Shown one piece after another: positions 39,778-52,503 of a stretch of DNA of 64,000 nucleotides. The DNA is from Gammaproteobacteria bacterium. GTDB taxonomy: Bacteria > Pseudomonadota > Gammaproteobacteria > DSM-16500. The translations under genes and the position numbers were made by a program. The notes beneath the pieces are model-generated. The model did no database searches. It was not told where the DNA came from and was given only the letters and a program-made list of their open reading frames with translations. Position 1 is the first letter of the stretch; the number at the start of each line of letters is the position of its first letter. The stretch is taken from assembly GCA_014132595.1 (NCBI GenBank), contig BMAG01000058.1, forward strand, positions 1 to 64,000, written 5' to 3'.

Positions 39778-41277
39778 ATGAAATTTACCCTTGATTCAAA
39801 TGATGTGTCCCATCAGCATACAGATTGTATTATTGTCGGCCTATTTGAAGAAATGGCATTGACCCCTGCTGCAAAACAAATCGATAAAATTAGCAAAAAC
39901 TATCTAACAAATTTATTAAAACAGGGTGATTTTCAAGGGAAAATGGGTCAAACCCTATTTTTGCATCAGGTTCCTCAATTAAATTCGCCGCGTGTGCTGC
40001 TAGTGGGGTGTGGTAAACAAGCAGCGCTTAAAGCATGCGATTATCGAAAAATTATCATGTGCAGTGTTAAAGCATTAAACACTATCAAAATTAAAGATGC
40101 CGTCACTTTTTTAACAGAACTTGATGTTGATCAGCAGGATGATGCTTGGAAAGTAAAACAAACAGTCGCAGTCTCTGAAGAAGCCCTCTATTGCTTTGAT
40201 CAATTCAAGAGCAAAAAAGAGCCAAAACCCACCTTGCGCGAAATGACATTATCCATACCTAAAATCCAAATTAAAGCTTGTGAAACCGCTCTACATCAGG
40301 CCGTCTGCATAAATGACGGAGTTTTATACACTAAAAACCTGGCTAACGTGCCGAGCAATATTTGTACGCCAACGTATCTCGCAGAACAAGCTAAAAAACT
40401 GGGGCAAGCCTACAAAAACATCAGTGTCAAAATTTTAGAAGAAAAAGCAATGGCAACATTGGGAATGAATGCCTTGTTGGCCGTCTCTAAAGGCAGTGCC
40501 CAACCTGCCAAATTAATTTGCGTGGAATATAAAGGCACGACAAAAAAACAGGCACCGGTTGCTTTAGTCGGTAAAGGCGTCACTTTCGATACCGGCGGTA
40601 TTTCATTAAAACCCGCTGATGCCATGGTTGGCATGAAATACGATATGTGCGGCGCTGCAACCGTCTTAGGCACCATCAAAGCAGCGGCAGAATTAAAATT
40701 ACCACTCCATATCGTGGGCATTATTGCAGCTGTCGAGAACATGCCAGGGGGATCTGCGACCAAACCCGAAGATATCGTAACCAGTCTCTCAGGCCAAACC
40801 ATTGAAATCTTAAACACCGATGCCGAAGGACGCTTGATACTCTGCGATGCACTCACCTACAGTGAACGCTATAAACCTGACGTTGTCATCGACATAGCCA
40901 CTTTAACGGGCGCAGTCGTTATCGCATTAGGACAGCATGCCACCGGATTATTAAGCAACCACGAACCGCTTGCAAAAGCCCTTCTTGAAGCCGGTGTTGA
41001 AATTCATGATCGTGCATGGCAATTACCACTCTGGGATGAATATCAAGATCAATTAAAAAGCCCATTCGCGGATTTCTCAAACGTTGGCGGCAAACAAGCA
41101 GGCACCATCACAGCCGCTTGCTTTTTATCCCGCTTTGCTAAAAAATTCAACTGGGCGCATCTTGATGTAGCAGGCACCGCTGCCATGATGATGGGAGGCA
41201 GTGACCGATACGCCACGGGTCGTCCTGTTCCTTTATTGATGCAATATTTAATTAATCGAACCAACACGCGAAACTAA
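39778..41277 (+). CDS. pepA: Leucyl aminopeptidase (PepA, M17)
   Basis: Hexameric two-metal aminopeptidase; in E. coli also a DNA-binding regulator. The signature NTDAEGRLILCDALTY and the metal/lysine site GKGVTFDTGGISLKPADAM are complete. I choose the ATG at 39778, which has an AGGAG box five to six bases upstream, over the ATG at 39763; the protein then has 499 residues, near E. coli PepA (503). It is followed by holC after one base, so pepA-holC-valS is an operon. Confidence 0.97.
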   Translation: MKFTLDSNDVSHQHTDCIIVGLFEEMALTPAAKQIDKISKNYLTNLLKQGDFQGKMGQTLFLHQVPQLNSPRVLLVGCGKQAALKACDYRKIIMCSVKALNTIKIKDAVTFLTELDVDQQDDAWKVKQTVAVSEEALYCFDQFKSKKEPKPTLREMTLSIPKIQIKACETALHQAVCINDGVLYTKNLANVPSNICTPTYLAEQAKKLGQAYKNISVKILEEKAMATLGMNALLAVSKGSAQPAKLICVEYKGTTKKQAPVALVGKGVTFDTGGISLKPADAMVGMKYDMCGAATVLGTIKAAAELKLPLHIVGIIAAVENMPGGSATKPEDIVTSLSGQTIEILNTDAEGRLILCDALTYSERYKPDVVIDIATLTGAVVIALGQHATGLLSNHEPLAKALLEAGVEIHDRAWQLPLWDEYQDQLKSPFADFSNVGGKQAGTITAACFLSRFAKKFNWAHLDVAGTAAMMMGGSDRYATGRPVPLLMQYLINRTNTRN

Positions 41278-41278
41278 G

Positions 41279-41722
41279 ATGCCAAAAATAGATTTCTATT
41301 TGATACAAACGACAAGCGAACAAGAACGTCTTAACTTTGCTTGTCGTTTAATTGAAAAAATCTATAAACAACAGCGCCGCATTTATATTCATACAGAAAA
41401 TCAAACGGCCGCCCATCATCTCGATGAGCTGTTATGGACTTATCGTAACGACAGTTTTTTACCTCATCATTTAATCGGTGAAGGTCCTGATCCTGTGCCG
41501 CCCATTCAAATAGGTTACAACACGCTGCATCCAAAGCAGCACGACATTTTGATGAATTTAAGTTCTTCCGTCCCTGAATTTTATAAACAATTTTCGCGTG
41601 TTCTGGAATTAATAACAGAAAATCCTGATATAACAAGCCTAGGTCGTGAACGTTATAGGCTGTACCGTTCACAAGGCTGCAATATCACGACTCATAAATT
41701 AACAACATTTACAGAAGTATAA
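41279..41722 (+). CDS. holC: DNA polymerase III chi subunit
   Basis: Chi links the clamp loader to single-strand-binding protein. Its 147 residues equal E. coli HolC in length. Conserved parts are IDFYLIQT at the N-terminus, LDELLWTYRNDSFLPHHL in the middle and RERYRLYRSQGCNITTHKL at the C-terminus. It lies between pepA and valS with spacers of one and three bases, the standard neighbourhood of holC. Confidence 0.93.
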   Translation: MPKIDFYLIQTTSEQERLNFACRLIEKIYKQQRRIYIHTENQTAAHHLDELLWTYRNDSFLPHHLIGEGPDPVPPIQIGYNTLHPKQHDILMNLSSSVPEFYKQFSRVLELITENPDITSLGRERYRLYRSQGCNITTHKLTTFTEV

Positions 41723-41725
41723 ACT

Positions 41726-44491
41726 ATGGAAAAAACTTACAACCCGCAAGACATCGAACATACCTGGTATCAAACCTGGGAAAAAAATAATTATTTTGCA
41801 CCCCAAGGTTCCGGTGAACCCTATTGCATTATGTTACCGCCGCCGAATGTCACAGGCAGCCTGCATATGGGACATGGTTTTTGCTTCAGTGTCATTGATA
41901 TTTTGATTCGTTATCACCGTATGCAAGGACGACGCACACTTTGGCAAGGCGGTACTGATCATGCGGGCATTGCGACACAAATGATTGTTGAGCGCCAACT
42001 TTTGCTTGAAGGCAAATCCCGACATGATTACGGCCGGCATGCGTTTGTTGAAAAAATCTGGGAATGGAAACATGAATCCGGCGGCAATATCACTCGTCAA
42101 TTACGACGTCTGGGCGCCTCTATTGATTGGTCACGCGAACGCTTTACCATGGATGATTCACTGTCTAAAGCTGTCAGTGAAGTCTTTATTCGTTTACATG
42201 ATGAAGGATTAATTTATCGCGGCACACGTTTAGTGAATTGGGATCCTAAATTATTAACCGCCATTTCCGATTTAGAAGTCGTTTATCATGAAGAAGAAGG
42301 CAAATTATGGCATATCCGTTATCCTCTGATTGATATGGATGAAACCATTACCGTTGCAACCACGCGTCCCGAAACTTTGTTAGGCGATGTAGCTGTGGCT
42401 GTACATCCTGACGATGAACGTTATCAACACTTAATTGGTAAACACGTGCAACTTCCATTAACAGGCCGTACGATTCCCATTATTGCCGATGATTATGTCG
42501 ATAAGGAATTCGGCAGCGGCTGCGTCAAAATCACACCGGCCCATGATTTTAATGACTACGCCGTGGGTCAACGCCACCGCTTAAAACCTATTAATATTTT
42601 CACACCCGATGCTCACTTAAATGCAAGCACACCTAACTCGTATCAAGGATTAGAACGCTTTGCAGCACGTGAACAAATCATACGAGATTTAGATGTATTA
42701 GGGTTAATCGAAAAAATTGACAAACATACGCTGAAAGTACCCCGAGGAGACCGCTCAGGAGTTGTAATTGAACCATATCTTACACAGCAATGGTTTATGA
42801 AAATGAAACCATTAAGCGAACCTGCTATTAATGCTGTAGAAAATGGCGATGTTAAATTTGTGCCAGAAGGTTGGAGTAAAACGTATTTTCAGTGGTTAAA
42901 TAATATTGAAGATTGGTGTATCAGCCGTCAACTTTGGTGGGGACATCGTATTCCTGCTTGGCATGATGAAAATGGTAAAGTGTATGTGGGTTATGATGAA
43001 CTGGATGCCCGTATACGAAATAACGTACCCTCCGATGTGATGCTTCAACAAGACAATGATGTACTAGATACCTGGTTTTCAGCGGCATTATGGCCATTTT
43101 CAACCTTAGGCTGGCCAGATCAAACCGAAGATTTAAAGACATTTTATCCCACCCATGTTTTAGTCACCGGTTTTGATATTATCTTTTTCTGGGTTTCCCG
43201 TATGATTATGCTGGGGCTTAAATTCACGGAGCAAGTTCCATTTAAAGAAGTCTTTATCACAGGATTGATCCTCGATGGCGAAGGCCAGAAAATGTCTAAA
43301 TCTAAAGGCAATGTTTTAGATCCACTGGATTTAATCGATGGGATTAACCTGGAGGCACTCGTCAAAAAACGCACGCATGGCATGATGCAGCCTGCTATGT
43401 CGCAAAAAGTGGAAAAAGCAACTCGACAACAATTTCCTGACGGTATTGCAGCTTATGGTACAGATGCTTTACGCTTTACATTCTGTGCATTTGGATCCCA
43501 TGGCCGTGAAATCCGATTTGATATCGCACGTTTAGAAGGTTACCGTAATTTTTGTAATAAGTTATGGAATGCCGCACGTTATGTATTAATGAATACAGAA
43601 GACAAAGACGTAGGTCTCACTGATAATGCCAAAACACTCTCTTTACCCGATCAATGGATATTATCACGTTTGCAAGATACTATTAAAACTGCTCACGAAA
43701 CATTAGCCTCTTATCGATTTGACTTACTAGCCAATACCCTTTATGAATTTGTTTGGAACGAATTTTGTGATTGGTATTTAGAATTATCAAAACCTATTTT
43801 AACTTCTGAAGATAGCTCTGAAGAACAACTACGCGGCACCCGACATACGTTACTGTTCGTTTTAGAGAATATTTTGCGATTACTTCATCCGATTATGCCC
43901 TTTATTACAGAAGAGATTTGGCAGCGTGTTGCGCCATTAGCAGGTGTCACAGGTGATACTATTATGTTACAGCCCTATCCTAAAGTGGATGCTGCTTTAA
44001 AAAATACGACCATTGAAAACGAGCTCGAATGGATCAAACAATTTATCATTGCAATTCGAACCATCCGTAGTGAAATGAATATTCCACCCGGAAAATTGTT
44101 AAATGTGCTTTTGCGCAAAGGAAACTCTGTCGACAAAGAACGTTATCAGGAAAATAAAATCTTGATTCTACGACTAGCTCGACTAGAAAACTGCACCTGG
44201 CTGGCTGAAAATGACACACATCCCGAATCTGCCACCGCACTCATGGGTGAATTAGAAATTTTAATACCCATGGCCGGCTTAATTAACAAGGAAGAGGAGT
44301 CTGCGCGACTATCCAAAGAAATCGCTAAATTCCAAAAAGAAATCGAGCGCGCCGAAATGAAATTGCAAAATCCGAATTTTGTGGATAAAGCACCGCCTGA
44401 AGTTGTCGAGAAAGAACGCGAAAAATTAGCGGAAATCAAAACGACGTTACAAAAATTAAAAACACAACAAGAGAAGATTGCGATTTTGTGA
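41726..44491 (+). CDS. valS: Valyl-tRNA synthetase
   Basis: Class I synthetase, 921 residues. HIGH appears as [15 protein letters not shown] (near residue 40) and KMSKS as [14 protein letters not shown] (near residue 525). The editing (CP1) domain lies between them with [19 protein letters not shown]. The anticodon-binding domain and the C-terminal coiled coil ([20 protein letters not shown]) are complete. The last gene of pepA-holC-valS. Confidence 0.98.
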   Translation: MEKTYNPQDIEHTWYQTWEKNNYFAPQGSGEPYCIMLPPPNVTGSLHMGHGFCFSVIDILIRYHRMQGRRTLWQGGTDHAGIATQMIVERQLLLEGKSRHDYGRHAFVEKIWEWKHESGGNITRQLRRLGASIDWSRERFTMDDSLSKAVSEVFIRLHDEGLIYRGTRLVNWDPKLLTAISDLEVVYHEEEGKLWHIRYPLIDMDETITVATTRPETLLGDVAVAVHPDDERYQHLIGKHVQLPLTGRTIPIIADDYVDKEFGSGCVKITPAHDFNDYAVGQRHRLKPINIFTPDAHLNASTPNSYQGLERFAAREQIIRDLDVLGLIEKIDKHTLKVPRGDRSGVVIEPYLTQQWFMKMKPLSEPAINAVENGDVKFVPEGWSKTYFQWLNNIEDWCISRQLWWGHRIPAWHDENGKVYVGYDELDARIRNNVPSDVMLQQDNDVLDTWFSAALWPFSTLGWPDQTEDLKTFYPTHVLVTGFDIIFFWVSRMIMLGLKFTEQVPFKEVFITGLILDGEGQKMSKSKGNVLDPLDLIDGINLEALVKKRTHGMMQPAMSQKVEKATRQQFPDGIAAYGTDALRFTFCAFGSHGREIRFDIARLEGYRNFCNKLWNAARYVLMNTEDKDVGLTDNAKTLSLPDQWILSRLQDTIKTAHETLASYRFDLLANTLYEFVWNEFCDWYLELSKPILTSEDSSEEQLRGTRHTLLFVLENILRLLHPIMPFITEEIWQRVAPLAGVTGDTIMLQPYPKVDAALKNTTIENELEWIKQFIIAIRTIRSEMNIPPGKLLNVLLRKGNSVDKERYQENKILILRLARLENCTWLAENDTHPESATALMGELEILIPMAGLINKEEESARLSKEIAKFQKEIERAEMKLQNPNFVDKAPPEVVEKEREKLAEIKTTLQKLKTQQEKIAIL

Positions 44492-44556
44492 AAAGATTCA
44501 AAAACCACAAGCTGAATTATCTCTATGCTAGATAATTCGCTGATAACTAAGGCGCT

Positions 44557-44604
44557 GCTACAATGGGTCCCTGCCCCCCGCAGGGGGAAGGGACCCATTG
44601 TAGC
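44557..44604. terminator. Large GC-rich inverted repeat between convergent genes
   Basis: GCTACAATGGGTCCCT (44557-44572) pairs perfectly with AGGGACCCATTGTAGC (44589-44604), and the inner C and G runs extend the stem. It sits between valS and the minus-strand 1023-aa gene, where a bidirectional terminator is expected. Neither side has a T-run, so it may instead be a folded intergenic repeat. Confidence 0.6.
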
Positions 44605-44625
44605 AAGACCGCATTGAAGAATTAT

Positions 44626-47600
44626 TTATACTTTACCAGTTCGTACTCTAAGCAAATCTCCTGTCCTCTCGACCGATGCAGATCTATATTGCATTTCTTT
44701 TTTAGACCCTTCAAAAAGTTTCCCAAAATGCTCATGAACCACCACAACAGGTGCTTGAGAAGTCACCGCATGACTCATTTGATTCACCGGCCCAGAAAAG
44801 ATAGCTCCCATCTGATAATAAGAACGGCTCATAAACGTAGCTACCCCAACACTTCCTTGAGATAAAGAATGTTTGTTTCCTCTAATAAGAGCCTCTATTC
44901 TTGCAAAAATACCATTCCAGAAGCAATCTGCAATGGCACGTCCCATGGAATAACCTGTTGCATAGATGAGTAGTCCTATAACTTCAAAAAAGTTATGCAA
45001 GCATCGCACGAGTCGCACCAAATCTTTTGAAATAATTTTTTTAGCATCACGCAGCGGCTGCTTAATATTTCCTGTGAGGGGTGAGAAAATCAACCGCGAT
45101 GCTGTCGATAAATATTTTCCCAAGATATGCAACGTTCTAGCCGCAATAGAATAAGGCGGATCAGGATAGAGCATATTCTCCACTGCAGTGACCATCTCGG
45201 GTTGATCTGGAAATAATCTCTGAGCTTGTTGTATGAGCTTACGCTTAGATAAGACAGGCAAGTGGGGTAATAACTCTGAATGGGTCATGAGCTTTAACAT
45301 AAAGTGAGTGCTATCAATGAGTTTTTGCTCCTCGGGTAAAGGAGAGATTTTTTGAAATTCTTTGATGAGCTTTTTCGTCTCATCAATCAGTTCCTCACTG
45401 ACCTCGCCCGTTTCTCCTTTTTCAAAGATTTCTTTTAGCAAAATTGCAATTTTAGCAGCGTAAGTCACTAATCCTGCATTTTTAGAAGATCCCAATTCCT
45501 CATTTATCACATGTCCCACCCCGGGAAGTTTTTCTAAGACACCCCCAAAGGTACGCGCTATTAAGGTGATCACAGCAATATCGACTAAATTACTTTCTAA
45601 TTTAGTCACCATTTGCCCTATAAAACTATTCGGGCCTTTTTCAAATATTTCCGCAATCCACGCTGACCCTTGTGCTTGTGTGACGGCGTTTGATATACCC
45701 TGTCCCACGATACCATGCGCCATCTGCATCCCTAATTTAGCAGATACCTCTTTATAAAAGTCAGGCATAAAATTCAGATGCTGTGGAGCTATGATCGTTC
45801 CAAATCCGATGTAATAAAGGAAGTTATAAATAAAGCCTCGCACAGGTGATGAATAATGAACGCTGCTTAAAATTGTGTTTCCAAAACTTTTTATGCCTTT
45901 GGGTAATACACTCACGTCATTCCACTCCCCAGCACTCAGCATGTAAGGAGGCCGAGCAAAATGACAATCCCTTTTTTCTTCTACAAGTGTTAGACCTGAG
46001 GCCTCCATTTCTCCTTGGATCGTTTTAATATTAGCATCCAGTTCAGAAAAAACTTGTTTTAAAGTTTCACTTTTATCTCCCCATCCACCGACATGATAAT
46101 CAGAGATGACTATTTTAGGAATTTTCGCGATCTGCTGCGCAATAAGTACAGCTCCCCATAACATATCACTTACGGCTGATCGCACGGTTGCTCCAATAAA
46201 TAAAAAAATAGAAAATGCAAACGGTTTATTTTTTACTTTCATGGCATTGGAAAGATCAAAATAATGAGCTTCGGGCCGTTCTATTTTTCTATAAATTTTA
46301 AGATATTCAACCAAACTAAATTCAAAATCAAAAAGTCCGCCCAATGTACCTAACACAATATCAGGTATTAAATAAACAATACCGGTTGACACATTCGATA
46401 CGAAAGAAAGTACTCTCTCCATAGTTTTTTCAAGAAACCATATCGCGGCTTCTCCCCAAGTCTGGTTTTGCTCATCCTCCGATTTTCTCTCAAATGAATG
46501 CCACAAAGAACTATATTGCATAAAACGAGTTGTATTTAAAACTGTTTTTACATTCATTTTATCTGCTTTTGTAAATACTAATTCATCCTTCTCGCATTCA
46601 ATACGATCAACACCCTCAATTTTACAAATAGCGGCTAAGGCCGCTTTGTCATTTGTTGAAAATTCTAGGCAGACGTATTCGTCCTTACTTTTAGAAAAAT
46701 CACCTTGATGCTCGACAGTGACAGCATTATGCAAATCAGGTTCATGACTATCGATCGTCATCATGACCTCTTCACATATATGATTAAAATCTCCCCTAAA
46801 TAAAGACTCAGGGAACAAGCTTAAGAATTTTTTCCACGCTTCACGTAAAGTAAAACCGATTTTTTCAAAACCCGAACTCATTTCGTGAGAAGACTGCATC
46901 ACATAACTCGATCTTGCATAAGTTAAATTTTGATTCATCGTTTGAGCTTGTTTATTAATATCAATTATCATCAAGCGCAATTGCAAACGCAAACTATTGA
47001 TTCCATCGGATTTGAGAAATGATTTAGAATCAAGAAAAGCAAATCTAATACGATTTTGTATTTCTCTTATTTGAACAATATCGGCCTCTAAATAGTTTTC
47101 AAATTTTTTGCGAACATCGACATCATATTTTACAAGATGATTGCACTGAAACTCTTTTTTATAATTCTCTACATCATCCATATATTTTTGAAGAGCAGAC
47201 ACTACCTCTTTTAACTCAACGCGGCTATTAATCAAGCGCTCCAAAGGCTGCAGTAATTCCACTCTTCTTTGACTAAAATCTAATAATTCTTTTTTTTCAT
47301 GATATTTATTTGAAATAATACCGCTTTCATAAACCTGTTCTAAAACTTTAGAACGATATTTCCCCATCGCAGAAATCACTTGAGCTGTCAATGCTTCCGG
47401 CTTATAAACCCCTTCTTTCACGGCTTCTTTAAGATTTTCCCGTTTTGTTTTCCATACAAAAGAAATAGGCGTCCCATTTTTTTTAATAATATAAATAAAA
47501 CCACTACCTACCTTTTTAATCTCTTTCTCATACTTAACATGAAAAAATCCTTTGGCTCTTCGAGGAATAGGACTGACAGGCGTGATATCAAGCGTAAGCT

Positions 47601-47697
47601 CATCCGATGTTTTAAATTCTTCAATTTTTTTATCGTTCGCAAGACGCATATATTTTTTTTTGGATTTAGGGGTTTCTTTCAATTCATGTGCGGTCAT
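44626..47697 (-). CDS. Large unknown protein with several membrane segments, 1023 aa
   Basis: Not assigned to a known family. The N-terminus is basic, followed by a beta-type motif (GSGFIYIIKKNGTPISFVW, near residues 62-85) that resembles those in the 1747- and 618-aa proteins. A helical region (about 100-400) precedes hydrophobic stretches near 425-455 (SNVSTGIVYLIPDIVLGTLG), 490-520 (FAFSIFLFIGATVRSAVSD), 620-637, 704-720 and 898-930. There is no signal peptide at the start, so insertion into membranes would be late or in another cell; this is an inference. The Shine-Dalgarno is weak. An effector-like role is possible. Confidence 0.8.
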   Translation of the reverse strand: MTAHELKETPKSKKKYMRLANDKKIEEFKTSDELTLDITPVSPIPRRAKGFFHVKYEKEIKKVGSGFIYIIKKNGTPISFVWKTKRENLKEAVKEGVYKPEALTAQVISAMGKYRSKVLEQVYESGIISNKYHEKKELLDFSQRRVELLQPLERLINSRVELKEVVSALQKYMDDVENYKKEFQCNHLVKYDVDVRKKFENYLEADIVQIREIQNRIRFAFLDSKSFLKSDGINSLRLQLRLMIIDINKQAQTMNQNLTYARSSYVMQSSHEMSSGFEKIGFTLREAWKKFLSLFPESLFRGDFNHICEEVMMTIDSHEPDLHNAVTVEHQGDFSKSKDEYVCLEFSTNDKAALAAICKIEGVDRIECEKDELVFTKADKMNVKTVLNTTRFMQYSSLWHSFERKSEDEQNQTWGEAAIWFLEKTMERVLSFVSNVSTGIVYLIPDIVLGTLGGLFDFEFSLVEYLKIYRKIERPEAHYFDLSNAMKVKNKPFAFSIFLFIGATVRSAVSDMLWGAVLIAQQIAKIPKIVISDYHVGGWGDKSETLKQVFSELDANIKTIQGEMEASGLTLVEEKRDCHFARPPYMLSAGEWNDVSVLPKGIKSFGNTILSSVHYSSPVRGFIYNFLYYIGFGTIIAPQHLNFMPDFYKEVSAKLGMQMAHGIVGQGISNAVTQAQGSAWIAEIFEKGPNSFIGQMVTKLESNLVDIAVITLIARTFGGVLEKLPGVGHVINEELGSSKNAGLVTYAAKIAILLKEIFEKGETGEVSEELIDETKKLIKEFQKISPLPEEQKLIDSTHFMLKLMTHSELLPHLPVLSKRKLIQQAQRLFPDQPEMVTAVENMLYPDPPYSIAARTLHILGKYLSTASRLIFSPLTGNIKQPLRDAKKIISKDLVRLVRCLHNFFEVIGLLIYATGYSMGRAIADCFWNGIFARIEALIRGNKHSLSQGSVGVATFMSRSYYQMGAIFSGPVNQMSHAVTSQAPVVVVHEHFGKLFEGSKKEMQYRSASVERTGDLLRVRTGKV

Positions 47698-47862
47698 ATT
47701 TTTCTGATTTATTTAAAAAAGATTGTGGCATTGTAGCAAAACTAATCATTTATGAATATATGACAAACTTAAAATCAGGTAAAAAAAGGGGGCTGTATTT
47801 AACCCATTGATTTATTGTGTTTTTTCATAAAGCCTTTCACCACACTTTTTACTTTTTGCGTC

Positions 47863-47868
47863 TATAAT
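47863..47868 (+). promoter_or_regulatory. Candidate -10 box of the 618-aa gene
   Basis: TATAAT in the context GCGTCTATAATTTATAAA, 35 bases before the ATG. The preceding GTC matches the context of the two sigma-S-like promoters upstream of the giant paralogs, although the rest of the block differs. Confidence 0.5.
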
Positions 47869-47902
47869 TTATAAAACGACGTATTTATTCAGGAGAAACA
47901 TT

Positions 47903-49759
47903 ATGAGATCCTACAAAATTCCTTCCCCTTTTACCTATCGATCTACACCTACACCTCCAGGAGAAAGAAAAGCTTTTGAACCTGGCCATCTCGAATTAGA
48001 ACCCATCTCTGCCGATACTCCTCTTGAAATTACAAAAGATGTTAATAGGTCACTATTATCTGGGCAAATTGATAAATGTGATCTCGTATTATCAACTGAT
48101 AAAAATGTTGTTAATCCTAAACCCGGTAAAATATATCTAAGAAAAGTAAATAACCAACTTACCTATACTGTAATGACTGCTCAAGGTAAAATCATAAGAA
48201 ATAAAGTTCTTAAAGGTATATCAGTCACTGAACCTTTTAGCTTAGACCAGGTTAATAAAAAACAAGTGTTAAGTATTCTATCAAAATCAGGGCACACTCC
48301 AAAAATACCACGACTCATTGATTTAAGAGCAGAAGATTTAGGGTTGACACAAAAACAACAAGCACTCTATGAAATGCCGCAACATTTCATTACCAAGCAG
48401 TCTGATCAAAGAAAAGTAGCTGAGACGATGACACCCATGCTCGATGAAATGAGCGAACAAGATGCACGGGATGTGCTTAAAAAAATGAGAGCAGAGCTTG
48501 AGAAATGGTATAATGAAGATCCTAACCATCCGACTAATCAAAATAAAATTCAGTATCCAGCGAGTCGAGCTTCGGCAGCTAAGGCCATGGAATTATTAGA
48601 TTCATCCAAAATCGATCAGATGGATGGACCTGCTGCTAAAGAAATGATAAAAAAAATCTTACACAAGGGGAAAATAGGGGATTATGCATTAACTCATTTT
48701 ATTGCAAAGACTTGTTCCAGACTTCTACTTTTAAGCTATAAAACTATAATCACCGAAAGAATTGAATTTAAGGGAACCGCTGCAGGCTTAGACGCTTTTA
48801 AAAAAATGCTGAGTAAACATTTACTTTCTACTGTTCCTCCAGGAGAACGAGAAACGTTAGCAGACACTATTGCTCGCAACTTTCATCAAAGTGGCTTTAC
48901 TTCTGCAACACGATCTTATTTTCAATTCAAATTTCAAGCTGTAGCAATGTCTCTTATGGAATCTGAAGGGGCAGAATTCGGAAAATTCGCATACGTGCAA
49001 AATCTTGTTGACTCCTCAACTAAAAAATTCACCCTACATTGTGATGACAACGGCACTGTTTCTTTCAAGTCCACCGCTATGTTTAAAGAACTACAAACTG
49101 CAAAAGGGCAAGAAACGAGAGAGGCTGTTCTTAAAGGTGGAGCAAGCTTTGTAGAAGTTGACTCGACTATTTATCTCAGCGCAAAACAAAAACCCGATGA
49201 ACAATCTCCTGAAATTACCCTAACGAGCGATGCGTTAACTATTCGAAAAGCACCTGTTGCAAAAAATGGGAAAAGAGCTACGTTTCTTAATACTTTTTTA
49301 TCTTTGCTATGTGATGATCCTTTATGCGGGAAAAACGGTATTTTCTTACTAAATCAAAAACCAGAAGCGGCAGAGATGAAAGATATGGCAACTTACCTTT
49401 ATTTTGAAGATCGCATCTTGAAATACAGAGTAAAAGACGCTGAGGGAGTCATTGAAGGAACAGTGCCTCCTAATAAATTAAAAGTGGATAGCCTTATGAG
49501 GATAGCAAATGAAAATAATGGTCAAGATGATATACGCAGTCTTGCAAAAGGCATGCCTCAAGGTGCCGATAAAAATGCGCTCATTGCTTTAGGTAAAATT
49601 GCACAAGCATTGGAGCAACCGCCTCTGAAAAAAAATTCAGGTTTTTTAGGCTTTATAAGAAGAGCCTGGAGCAGTGGAGAGCCCGAAAAGAAAAAGCAAC
49701 AAGACAAAAAAGTCGATGCCCCTGCAACAACAAGAAGAATGACTGGGCCATCATCCTAG
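47903..49759 (+). CDS. Unknown protein with repeated beta motif, 618 aa
   Basis: Not assigned to a known family. AGGAGA eight bases before the ATG is a strong Shine-Dalgarno. No signal peptide or membrane helix. Near residues 73-98 lies PGKIYLRKVNNQLTYTV followed by GKI, and near 476-531 a similar motif, NGIFLLNQ ... YFEDRILKYRVKDAEGVIEG. Between them is a helical region (about 170-370). The C-terminal 40 residues are Lys-rich and end TTRRMTGPSS. It is divergent from the 1023-aa gene with 205 bases between. It has the same compositional style as the giant ORFs and may belong with them. Confidence 0.82.
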   Translation: MRSYKIPSPFTYRSTPTPPGERKAFEPGHLELEPISADTPLEITKDVNRSLLSGQIDKCDLVLSTDKNVVNPKPGKIYLRKVNNQLTYTVMTAQGKIIRNKVLKGISVTEPFSLDQVNKKQVLSILSKSGHTPKIPRLIDLRAEDLGLTQKQQALYEMPQHFITKQSDQRKVAETMTPMLDEMSEQDARDVLKKMRAELEKWYNEDPNHPTNQNKIQYPASRASAAKAMELLDSSKIDQMDGPAAKEMIKKILHKGKIGDYALTHFIAKTCSRLLLLSYKTIITERIEFKGTAAGLDAFKKMLSKHLLSTVPPGERETLADTIARNFHQSGFTSATRSYFQFKFQAVAMSLMESEGAEFGKFAYVQNLVDSSTKKFTLHCDDNGTVSFKSTAMFKELQTAKGQETREAVLKGGASFVEVDSTIYLSAKQKPDEQSPEITLTSDALTIRKAPVAKNGKRATFLNTFLSLLCDDPLCGKNGIFLLNQKPEAAEMKDMATYLYFEDRILKYRVKDAEGVIEGTVPPNKLKVDSLMRIANENNGQDDIRSLAKGMPQGADKNALIALGKIAQALEQPPLKKNSGFLGFIRRAWSSGEPEKKKQQDKKVDAPATTRRMTGPSS

Positions 49760-49784
49760 CCTTCCCTGATGTGTAACCACCATC

Positions 49785-49840
49785 GTCATTGCTTAATGTC
49801 AACGAACTATGTAACCTTTACAGAGATCGCTTGCAATGAC
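49785..49840. repeat. Short palindromic repeat, family II remnant
   Basis: GTCATTGC (49785-49792) and GCAATGAC (49833-49840) match the ends of the repeat at 19233-19332; GAGATCGCTTGCAATGAC resembles its right arm. It lies between the convergent 618-aa gene and kdsA and could end both transcripts. Confidence 0.5.
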
Positions 49841-49874
49841 AGGGATTCACTATACATTCCGATACACTGAAATA

Positions 49875-52344
<2,470 letters not shown>

Positions 52345-52503
52345 TTAATGAAAGCGACTGTAACAAAATCAAAATCCCGCTGCAATGAACTTTGCGATTT
52401 GCGCAATTTTTTATCTATCTTGAGCGCTTCCTCTAACAACAAATCTTGACTCAGAAGGCATCTGGCTTTAGGCTTACTTTCTAGTCATTCAATGGAGGAA
52501 GAT

